A stretch of 64,000 nt of DNA from Maribacter sp. (GTDB taxonomy: Bacteria; Bacteroidota; Bacteroidia; Flavobacteriales; Flavobacteriaceae). The notes below the pieces were generated by a model, which was not told the origin of the DNA, did no database searches, and saw nothing but the letters and a program-made list of their open reading frames with translations. The DNA lies in NCBI GenBank assembly GCA_024643345.1, contig JAHENB010000005.1, positions 1 to 64,000 on the forward strand. The letters run 5' to 3'. Positions 54,176 to 61,683 of the stretch are shown piece by piece (positions within the stretch are counted from its first letter, which is position 1; every line of letters starts with the position of its first letter). The position numbers and the translations under genes were made by a program.

Positions 54176-56563
54176 ATGGAATTAATTATAAAATTTCTAC
54201 CCGCCTTTGGCGTTTTGGCATTAATTTTCGTCGTCCTCAAAAACATTTGGGTTACCAAGCAGGAAGTCGGCAATGAGAAAATGGCGCGAATCGCCAAGAA
54301 TATTGCCGATGGTGCAATGTCATTTCTTAAAGCGGAATACAAAGTTCTTTCGATTTTCGTGGTTGCCGTGGCCATCCTCCTTTATTTTAAAGGTGCTTAT
54401 GAAACAGGTTCCAACGGTATGGTTGCCCTATCGTTCGTGGTCGGCGCCATTTGTTCAGCGTTGGCCGGTTTTATTGGGATGCGGGTAGCCACCAAGGCGA
54501 ACGTTCGTACTACCCAGGCCGCAAGAACATCTTTAGGAAAGGCCTTGGAAGTAGCTTTTGCTGGGGGCTCGGTAATGGGCTTGGGCGTAGTTGGCTTAGG
54601 CGTTCTGGGATTGAGCGGTCTTTTTGCCATTTATCAGGTAATTTGGCCGGGTGCCGATAACTTGGCCATGGTTTTGAACGTATTGACAGGTTTTTCAATG
54701 GGAGCATCTTCCATTGCCCTTTTTGCACGTGTCGGTGGGGGAATATATACGAAAGCGGCTGATGTGGGAGCGGATTTGGTCGGCAAGGTAGAAGCCGGTA
54801 TTCCCGAGGATCATCCTTTGAACCCTGCAACCATAGCAGATAATGTTGGGGATAATGTTGGCGATGTTGCCGGTATGGGTGCCGATCTTTTCGAATCGTA
54901 TGTGGGCTCCATTATTGGTACCATGGTATTGGGAGCGTTTATTATTACGCCCGGTTTTGAAGGTCTTGGAGCAGTATATCTTCCATTGGTGTTGGCTGCG
55001 ATAGGCATCCTAATGTCAATCATAGGCACTTTTTTTGTTAAGGTAAAAGACGGGGGCAATCCTCAGACCGCTTTGAATATTGGCGAATTTGGTTCTGCAG
55101 GTTTAATGGTGATCGCCTCTTATTTTATTATAGATATCATGATTCCGGAAACTGTTGAAGGTTTACCCTTTGGATCATGGGGAGTTTTTCTGGCTACGAT
55201 CGCTGGCTTGGTTGCTGGTTTGGGCGTTGGCAAGATTACGGAATACTATACGGGAACCGGGACAAAGCCCGTATTGTCTATTGTAAGGCAATCTGAAACT
55301 GGAGCGGCCACCAATATTATCTCAGGTTTGGGCGTGGGTATGATGTCCACTGCAATTCCAATTTTGTTGATTGCTTCGGCTATCTTGGTTTCACATCATT
55401 TTGCCGGTCTATATGGTATCGCAATCGCCGCTGTGGGGATGTTGGCCAATACCGGAATTCAATTGGCCGTCGATGCTTACGGACCCATATCCGATAATGC
55501 CGGAGGTATTGCAGAAATGGCCGAATTGCCACATGAAGTGCGTGAGCGTACCGATAAATTGGATGCGGTTGGCAACACTACTGCAGCGATTGGGAAAGGT
55601 TTTGCCATTGCTTCCGCAGCTTTGACCGCATTGGCACTTTTCGCGGCGTTTATGCAAGTGGCAAATGTAAATTCTATTGACGTTTCAAAACCGAATGTAA
55701 TGGCAGGACTTTTGGTCGGTGCCATGTTGCCTTTCGTGTTTTCAGCCTTGTCGATGAATGCGGTTGGGCGTGCTGCTATGGCGATGATAGAGGAAGTACG
55801 TCGCCAGTTCAGGGACATTCCCGAATTGAAAGCAGCTTTGGAAATCATGCGGAAATACAATTCCGATCTTTCAAAAGCAACCAAAGAAGACAGGGCAATA
55901 TTTGATGCAGCTGATGGGGTGGCCCAATACGATAAGTGTGTTGCGATTTCTACTCAAGCCTCTATCAAGGAAATGGTTTTTCCCGGTCTTTTGGCCATTG
56001 CGGTACCGGTAGCTACCGGGTTTATAGGAGGCGCTGAAATGTTGGGTGGTCTTTTGGCTGGGGTAACCTCCGCCGGGGTGCTCATGGCCATCTTCCAATC
56101 GAATGCGGGCGGTGCTTGGGACAATGCCAAAAAAATGATAGAAGCCGACGGTCGCAAGGGCAGTGATGCCCACAAAGCTGCCGTGGTGGGCGATACCGTT
56201 GGGGATCCTTTCAAGGATACTTCGGGCCCATCTCTGAACATCCTATTGAAGTTGATGTCTGTTGTTGCTTTGGTGATCGCGCCCAGTATTGCGTTGGAAA
56301 TGTCAGATACTGCTTCGAATACAAGTGAAAAACAGATCAATACCACCACCATTACGTTGAACGTTGAAAATAGTGATATGGCCGAAGCCACAATTGCCTA
56401 TACAACCGTCATCAACGGTGAAAAGATCACCGAAGAAAAGGTCTTTAAGGGCACAGAAGCCGAAGTGAAAGCGCAACTAGAGACGTTTGAAAATGCATCT
56501 GTAAAAACCAAGGGTTCGGAAGTGGAAATTACCATTGACCAAGTGGATATAAAAAAGAAATAG
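54176..56563 (+). CDS. hppA: Membrane-bound cation-translocating pyrophosphatase
   Basis: A 795-residue integral membrane pyrophosphatase with about 16 helices that couples PPi hydrolysis to export of H+ or Na+. The catalytic region contains [19 protein letters not shown] and [28 protein letters not shown] carries Ala where K+-independent enzymes have Lys, so it should be K+-dependent. Whether it pumps Na+ or H+ cannot be decided here. Residues about 711-795 form an extra C-terminal hydrophilic domain ([11 protein letters not shown]..., DQVDIKKK), predicted beta-rich, not part of the catalytic core. Confidence 0.94.
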   Translation: MELIIKFLPAFGVLALIFVVLKNIWVTKQEVGNEKMARIAKNIADGAMSFLKAEYKVLSIFVVAVAILLYFKGAYETGSNGMVALSFVVGAICSALAGFIGMRVATKANVRTTQAARTSLGKALEVAFAGGSVMGLGVVGLGVLGLSGLFAIYQVIWPGADNLAMVLNVLTGFSMGASSIALFARVGGGIYTKAADVGADLVGKVEAGIPEDHPLNPATIADNVGDNVGDVAGMGADLFESYVGSIIGTMVLGAFIITPGFEGLGAVYLPLVLAAIGILMSIIGTFFVKVKDGGNPQTALNIGEFGSAGLMVIASYFIIDIMIPETVEGLPFGSWGVFLATIAGLVAGLGVGKITEYYTGTGTKPVLSIVRQSETGAATNIISGLGVGMMSTAIPILLIASAILVSHHFAGLYGIAIAAVGMLANTGIQLAVDAYGPISDNAGGIAEMAELPHEVRERTDKLDAVGNTTAAIGKGFAIASAALTALALFAAFMQVANVNSIDVSKPNVMAGLLVGAMLPFVFSALSMNAVGRAAMAMIEEVRRQFRDIPELKAALEIMRKYNSDLSKATKEDRAIFDAADGVAQYDKCVAISTQASIKEMVFPGLLAIAVPVATGFIGGAEMLGGLLAGVTSAGVLMAIFQSNAGGAWDNAKKMIEADGRKGSDAHKAAVVGDTVGDPFKDTSGPSLNILLKLMSVVALVIAPSIALEMSDTASNTSEKQINTTTITLNVENSDMAEATIAYTTVINGEKITEEKVFKGTEAEVKAQLETFENASVKTKGSEVEITIDQVDIKKK

Positions 56564-56580
56564 ATTGTCATTTAATTGGC

Positions 56581-56615
56581 AAAAACCACCCTTCGAAAGA
56601 TGGGTGGTTTTTTTG
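56581..56615 (+). terminator. Terminator after hppA
   Basis: AAAAACCACCC (56581-56591) pairs with GGGTGGTTTTT (56602-56612) and is followed by more T. It starts 17 bases after the hppA stop and lies just before the next gene. Confidence 0.88.
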
Positions 56616-56632
56616 TTGCTATATTTGGGAAG

Positions 56633-57640
56633 ATGGGTTTAATCGATTCCAAAGATGCGTTACAGATAATCACATTCCGTACATACGGAAATGCCCGGCA
56701 TCTGTACGCCAGGGGCCGGGCTTTAGAGGATGAGATCATTGATCTTTTGGATAAGGGTTTTTTCAAGTTGTTGCTGAATAGCTGGAAGCGATTTGAAACC
56801 GACGAAATTCGAAACACCCCTGTTTCGATAACCCTTTCCGACGGCCAAAAAGCAGATGGCAAAACCGATAACGACGGGTACTATCTCATTGATGTTCCCC
56901 TTTCACAATTGGATGTACTGATCGATGCGCAAGGTTGGCTTCAGTATGAAATTGCTTATACCGATAGGGCCATCCTTTGGGATAAAACGGTTCACAATCG
57001 CTTTCTTGGTGAAATGTTGATCCCTTCGAAGCTTGCCGAATATGGGGTGATCAGCGATATCGACGATACCATATTGCACACCGGTGTGGTTTCGTCTCTA
57101 AAATGGCGGGTGATCATAAACACTTTTTTCAAAAGGGCAGACAAACGTATTCCCTTGGAAGGCGCGGCTCAGTTTTATCGCATGTTGCAATTGGGGAAAT
57201 CGGAACAGAAAGCAAATCCCATTTTCTATGTGAGCCACAGCCCTTGGAACCTTTATAGGTACCTTGAATTTTTTCTGATCAAGAACAATTTCCCAAAGGG
57301 CCCAATACTTTTAAGAAGTTGGAGGGAATTTGGATTTGGAAGACCTAAATCCGATATGCCACAGAAACAAAAAGAGATCCTGAATATTCTTAAAACATAT
57401 CCTGAACTATCGTTCATTTTGATCGGGGATAGTGGTGAAAACGATGCTGCCATCTATTTGGAGGTGGTGACCGCATTTCCCAATAGGGTCAAGGCAATCT
57501 ATTTGCGAAGCGTGGCCCACAAACGCAAAATGATCAAGGTGAAGCAAATGCTTGAAAAATTTGGAGAGATACCCGTAATGCTGGTTGAAAAAAGTGACGA
57601 TGCCGTTTTTCATGCACGCTGGCATGGATTCATCAAATAA
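56633..57640 (+). CDS. APP1-like phosphatidate phosphatase (DUF2183)
   Basis: A 335-residue protein with a central HAD-like DUF2183 domain related to yeast phosphatidate phosphatase App1. The catalytic DxDxT is in VISDIDDTILHTG near residue 140, followed by FYVSHSPWNLYRYLEFF and ILIGDSGENDAAIY. An N-terminal Ig-like region precedes it. The frame runs upstream through the hppA terminator, but the ATG at 56633, which follows the terminator, is the first sound start. It could act on phosphatidate or lysolipids; the bacterial substrate is unknown. Confidence 0.85.
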   Translation: MGLIDSKDALQIITFRTYGNARHLYARGRALEDEIIDLLDKGFFKLLLNSWKRFETDEIRNTPVSITLSDGQKADGKTDNDGYYLIDVPLSQLDVLIDAQGWLQYEIAYTDRAILWDKTVHNRFLGEMLIPSKLAEYGVISDIDDTILHTGVVSSLKWRVIINTFFKRADKRIPLEGAAQFYRMLQLGKSEQKANPIFYVSHSPWNLYRYLEFFLIKNNFPKGPILLRSWREFGFGRPKSDMPQKQKEILNILKTYPELSFILIGDSGENDAAIYLEVVTAFPNRVKAIYLRSVAHKRKMIKVKQMLEKFGEIPVMLVEKSDDAVFHARWHGFIK

Positions 57641-57656
57641 TAATTGAAGGATTTGC

Positions 57657-58271
57657 CTAAAACAAACCGTTTATTTCGGCATCTATTCTATTGATAACGA
57701 TACCTAGGTCTTCCGGTTTGTCCACAAAATCGAGACGGTCCACATCCACTACCAACAATTTGCCCTTTTCATAAGTATGCGCCCAAGCTTCATAGCGTTC
57801 GTTCAACCGGCTCAGGTAATCGATTGAAATCGAATTTTCATATTCACGTCCGCGTTTGTGGATCTGTTTGACGAGATTCGGAATCGAACTTCTAAGATAG
57901 ATCAACAAATCTGGGGGTTGTACCAAACTTTCCATCAATTCAAAAAGACTTTTGTAATTGGTAAAGTCACGATTCGTCATCAGGCCCATGGCATGTAAGT
58001 TGGGGGCAAATATAAATGCGTCCTCATAGATGGTTCTATCTTGGATCACATTCTTTCCGCTTTCCCGGATTTTTAAGATCTGTCTATAACGCTGGTTGAG
58101 AAAGTATATTTGAAGATTGAAGCTCCACCGTTCCATCTGGGTGTAAAAATCATCCAAATAGGGGTTGTCCACTACTTCTTCGAAATGGGCATCCCATTTG
58201 TAGTGCTTGGCAAGCAATTGGGTCAGGGTGGTTTTTCCGGCTCCGATATTTCCTGCTACTGCGATGTGCAT
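57657..58271 (-). CDS. Deoxynucleoside kinase
   Basis: A 204-residue P-loop kinase of the deoxyadenosine/deoxyguanosine/deoxycytidine kinase family for nucleoside salvage. The Walker A is AGNIGAGKTTLTQLLA near residues 6-21; ERWSFNLQIYFLNQRYRQI and the RTIYEDAFIF motif (the DRS/ERS substrate region) follow. The LID region (KRGREYENSI) is present. The ATG at 58271 was chosen (MHIAVAGNIGAGKT). The nearby Cdd, NupC and ThyA belong to the same pathway, although not in an operon. Confidence 0.9.
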   Translation of the reverse strand: MHIAVAGNIGAGKTTLTQLLAKHYKWDAHFEEVVDNPYLDDFYTQMERWSFNLQIYFLNQRYRQILKIRESGKNVIQDRTIYEDAFIFAPNLHAMGLMTNRDFTNYKSLFELMESLVQPPDLLIYLRSSIPNLVKQIHKRGREYENSISIDYLSRLNERYEAWAHTYEKGKLLVVDVDRLDFVDKPEDLGIVINRIDAEINGLF

Positions 58272-58512
58272 CCCACTATTTTTTTTCGATTGTTGATCAA
58301 AAGCGATGGCCCGCAAGATACGAAGTATATCGAGTTTGGAAAAAAATAAACGTTTAAATACGATTCAATTTTCGAAACAATGGTAGCCCGTTAAATGTTG
58401 GTCTCATCCAGGGAATTTTGTTCCCTCCAAGGAATAAATATTTGGCTAGCAACATATAATGGGGATATTTAATAATAGTATGTGAAATGCTACAAAAGCA
58501 AAACAATTTTTA

Positions 58513-58520
58513 TATTTTTG
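58513..58520 (+). promoter_or_regulatory. -7 element of metK
   Basis: TATTTTTG lies 14 bases upstream of the SAM-II-like aptamer. A start near 58527 would place the aptamer at the 5' end of the mRNA. Confidence 0.5.
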
Positions 58521-58533
58521 CCTTCACAAAATA

Positions 58534-58653
58534 GGAGGAAGGATTTGACTGATTGCAACCTCTACATCTGAAGATTGTTCAGATCCTGGTATAAGAAACC
58601 AGATATCGGATTTCAATTCATTGTCCGGTATTCAAAAAAATGCTAAAGCAGTT
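58534..58653 (+). ncRNA. SAM-II-like riboswitch with a long insert, upstream of metK
   Basis: Conserved SAM-II landmarks are present in order: P1 GGAGG (58534-58538) with CCTCT (58559-58563), loop GATTT (58542-58546), ATTGCAA (58552-58558), and the 3' core GCTAAA (58642-58647). The pseudoknot can form: GACTG (58547-58551) pairs with CAGTT (58649-58653), and GCA (58555-58557) with TGC (58641-58643). Between the P1 3' strand and the core lies an insert with three hairpins (ATCTGAA/TTCAGAT, CTGGT/ACCAG and TATCGGA/TCCGGTA). The position, directly upstream of SAM synthetase, fits feedback control. This was recognised by eye from the known SAM-II core. Confidence 0.72.
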
Positions 58654-58726
58654 GATAGCGGTTCATTTCAATATCATACTTCTTAGTCTTTTTCCGTCAA
58701 GTCCTTTTTCAGCTAAACCAAGTGTT

Positions 58727-59983
58727 ATGTCATATTTATTTACCTCTGAATCGGTTAGTGAAGGCCACCCTGACAAAGTTGCCGATCAAATCAGTGACGC
58801 CCTATTGGACCATTTTTTGGCCTTTGATCCCGAAAGCAAAGTAGCCTGTGAAACATTGGTCACTACCGGGCAGGTTGTTTTGGCCGGGGAGGTGAAGAGC
58901 CATACCTATTTGGATGTGCAGACGATTGCCCGGGACGTCATCAATAAAATTGGCTATACCAAAGGGGAATATCAGTTCAGTGGCGATTCCTGTGGCGTGA
59001 TTTCCTTGATACACGAGCAATCGCAAGATATCAACCAAGGGGTCGATCGCGGAGCGAAAGAAGATCAGGGTGCCGGAGATCAGGGTATGATGTTCGGATA
59101 TGCAACCAAGGAAACTTCAAATTATATGCCACTGGCTTTGGATATTTCACACAAGATATTACAGGTTTTGGCGGCACTGCGCAAGGAAAACAAAGCGATA
59201 AAGTACCTGCGGCCGGATGCCAAATCGCAAGTGACCATCGAATATTCAGATGATAATGTTCCCCAGCGTATCGATACCATCGTCGTTTCCACCCAACACG
59301 ATTCATTCGACAAGAACGACACCAAAATGTTATCCAAGATAAAAAAGGACATCTTGGAAATCCTGATCCCGAAAGTAAAGAAGCAATTGCCCAAAAAAAT
59401 ACAGGACTTATTCGATGATCAAATCACCTATCATATCAATCCTACCGGTAAATTCGTGATTGGAGGACCCCATGGGGATACCGGATTGACAGGCAGAAAG
59501 ATCATTGTTGATACCTATGGTGGAAAAGGAGCCCACGGCGGTGGCGCCTTTAGCGGGAAAGACCCGAGCAAAGTGGACAGAAGCGCTGCCTATGCCGCAC
59601 GGCATATCGCTAAAAACCTGGTCGCCGCGGGGGTGGCCGATGAGGTTTTGGTACAAGTGAGCTATGCGATCGGGGTGGTGAAACCTACCTCGATTTTTGT
59701 GGATACCTATGGACGTTCCAATGTGAAAATGACCGATGGGGAGATTGCCAAAATAGTGGAGCGATTATTCGATATGCGCCCTTTTGCCATTGAAGAACGG
59801 TTAAAATTAAGAAACCCCATCTATTTGGAATCTGCTGCGTACGGGCACATGGGCAAGGAGCCAAAAGTGATTACGAAAGTCTTCGAATCACCATATAACG
59901 GTAAAATTGAAAAAACCGTGGAACTCTTTACCTGGGAAAAATTGGATATGCTGGAAAAGGTAAAAGAAGCCTTCAACCTATAA
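58727..59983 (+). CDS. metK: S-adenosylmethionine synthase
   Basis: A 418-residue enzyme that makes SAM from methionine and ATP. It begins [21 protein letters not shown], with the conserved HPDK near the N-terminus; [12 protein letters not shown], the ATP/Mg motif, is about residue 120, and [22 protein letters not shown] is present. The frame has an earlier in-frame ATG at 58640 that would add 29 hydrophobic residues, but that start lies inside the riboswitch and is not family-like. It is monocistronic, followed by the SAM-I controlled metY. Confidence 0.96.
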   Translation: MSYLFTSESVSEGHPDKVADQISDALLDHFLAFDPESKVACETLVTTGQVVLAGEVKSHTYLDVQTIARDVINKIGYTKGEYQFSGDSCGVISLIHEQSQDINQGVDRGAKEDQGAGDQGMMFGYATKETSNYMPLALDISHKILQVLAALRKENKAIKYLRPDAKSQVTIEYSDDNVPQRIDTIVVSTQHDSFDKNDTKMLSKIKKDILEILIPKVKKQLPKKIQDLFDDQITYHINPTGKFVIGGPHGDTGLTGRKIIVDTYGGKGAHGGGAFSGKDPSKVDRSAAYAARHIAKNLVAAGVADEVLVQVSYAIGVVKPTSIFVDTYGRSNVKMTDGEIAKIVERLFDMRPFAIEERLKLRNPIYLESAAYGHMGKEPKVITKVFESPYNGKIEKTVELFTWEKLDMLEKVKEAFNL

Positions 59984-60021
59984 TTTTTTAAAAAAATGCG
60001 ACATTTTTAATTTCATGCGCA

Positions 60022-60029
60022 TATATTTG
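60022..60029 (+). promoter_or_regulatory. -7 element of the metY transcript
   Basis: TATATTTG lies 30 bases before the SAM-I riboswitch P1 helix, so the RNA begins close to the aptamer. Confidence 0.5.
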
Positions 60030-60059
60030 CAACCATAAAGTTCAAACACTTATTGAATT

Positions 60060-60167
60060 GTTATCAAGAAAGGTGGAGGGAGTAGACCCTTTGAAGCCTT
60101 AGCAACCCTTTGCAACTTTTGCAAAGAAGGTGCTAAATTCTATCACGCCTATGGTGTGACAGATAAC
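60060..60167 (+). ncRNA. SAM-I (S-box) riboswitch upstream of metY
   Basis: GTTATC (60060-60065) pairs with GATAAC (60162-60167) to form P1. Between them lie the SAM-I hallmarks AAGGTGGAGGGA, GACCCTTTGAAGCCTTAGCAACC and GGTGCTAAATTC, followed by a P4 hairpin TCACGCC/GGTGTGA. Together these are diagnostic for S-box RNA. It controls metY (and perhaps the fusion gene downstream). No obvious intrinsic terminator follows, so the mechanism is likely translational or unclear. Confidence 0.92.
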
Positions 60168-60292
60168 GAAAATAAATTACTTCTGTAGTTTTTCGCTTTC
60201 TTATAACTTTTTGATTTTACTGGTGCAGTCGTCGATGCCCGTAAGTTTGGATTTTTTAATCGATTTATAAACCATTAAAAAAGACAGAAATC

Positions 60293-61585
60293 ATGAGTGA
60301 TCAAAAATTTGCTACCAATGCCCTTCATGCAGGGCACGAAACCACTGCCCATGGAGGTACCAGGGCAGTTCCCATCTATCAATCCACTGCTTATGTGTTC
60401 AATAATTCTGACCATGCGGCCAATCTTTTTTCCTTGGCGGAGTTTGGGAATATCTATACCAGGATCAACAACCCTACCAATGATATTTTAGAACAGCGAC
60501 TGGCTGCACTGGAAGGTGGCATCGCTTCGGTCGTAACCGCTTCGGGAACCGCAGCAACGACAACGGCACTGCTGGTACTGTTAAAGTCAGGAGATCATAT
60601 AGTAGCTTCGAACAGTCTATATGGAGGGACATACAACCTATTCAATGTTACCCTGCCCAGACTGGGTATCACGACCACTTTTGTAGACCCTTCCGACCCC
60701 AGTAATTTTGGAAAGGCCGTAAGGGAAAACACCAGAGCCATATTCGTTGAATCTTTGGGGAATCCAAAATTGGACGTATTGGATTTAAAGGCCATAGCGG
60801 CCGAGGCCAAAACCGCCAAAGTACCTTTTATTGTCGATAATACAGTTCCCAGTCCCGCCTTGTTGAATCCCATAGCCCACGGCGCCAATATTGTGATCCA
60901 CTCCCTGACCAAATATATCAATGGCAATGGAACTGCTTTGGGCGGCGCAATTATCGATGCTGGAACGTTTGATTGGGCCAATGGAAAATTTCCGGAATTC
61001 ACCGAACCTTCCGCCGGTTATCATGGGTTGGTTTATCATGAAGCACTTGGAGCTGCCGCATTTATTGCCAAAGCACGTATTGAGGGCTTAAGGGATTATG
61101 GCGGGGCCTTGAGCCCGTTTAATGCCTTCCAAATCATCCAAGGACTTGAAACCTTGCCGATACGCATGAAAAAACATAGTGAAAATGCGCTTGCACTTGC
61201 ACAGTGGTTGCAGGGCAGGAATGAGGTGGCTTGGGTCAATTATCCCGGATTGACAAGCAGCAAATATAACGCCCTAGCCCAGACGTATCTTCCCAAGGGA
61301 CAGAGCGGTATCGTAACATTTGGGGTGAAGGGCGGCTTTGAGTCTGCCAAAAAGATTGCCGATGGCACCAAATTGTTCTCCCTGCTGGCCAATATTGGCG
61401 ATACGAAATCGTTGATCATCCATCCGGCCAGTACGACCCATCAACAATTGGATGATGCGGCACAGGAATCGACAGGGGTTACCAAAGATTTGATTCGTTT
61501 GTCAGTAGGCTTGGAAGATATAGAGGATTTAAAAGCCGATTTAGTATCGGCCTTTGCAACTATTGACAAGTCGGTATTTGCCTAA
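60293..61585 (+). CDS. metY: O-acetylhomoserine sulfhydrylase (aminocarboxypropyltransferase)
   Basis: A 430-residue PLP enzyme of the cystathionine gamma-synthase family that makes homocysteine from O-acetylhomoserine and sulfide. Lys207 in HSLTKYINGNGT is the PLP lysine; YTRINNPTNDILEQRLAALEG and SGTAATTTALL are typical of MetY. It is under the SAM-I riboswitch and is followed by the fusion gene that makes its substrate, so the pathway is in one block. Confidence 0.95.
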   Translation: MSDQKFATNALHAGHETTAHGGTRAVPIYQSTAYVFNNSDHAANLFSLAEFGNIYTRINNPTNDILEQRLAALEGGIASVVTASGTAATTTALLVLLKSGDHIVASNSLYGGTYNLFNVTLPRLGITTTFVDPSDPSNFGKAVRENTRAIFVESLGNPKLDVLDLKAIAAEAKTAKVPFIVDNTVPSPALLNPIAHGANIVIHSLTKYINGNGTALGGAIIDAGTFDWANGKFPEFTEPSAGYHGLVYHEALGAAAFIAKARIEGLRDYGGALSPFNAFQIIQGLETLPIRMKKHSENALALAQWLQGRNEVAWVNYPGLTSSKYNALAQTYLPKGQSGIVTFGVKGGFESAKKIADGTKLFSLLANIGDTKSLIIHPASTTHQQLDDAAQESTGVTKDLIRLSVGLEDIEDLKADLVSAFATIDKSVFA

Positions 61586-61683
61586 TTGGAAAATGCATAA
61601 TACTGCTGGTTTGAACGGGGCACTGAATCTTGATTTCTAGGCCCTGTTCAAAGCAACGGTAATCACAGTTCATATATTGCTTT

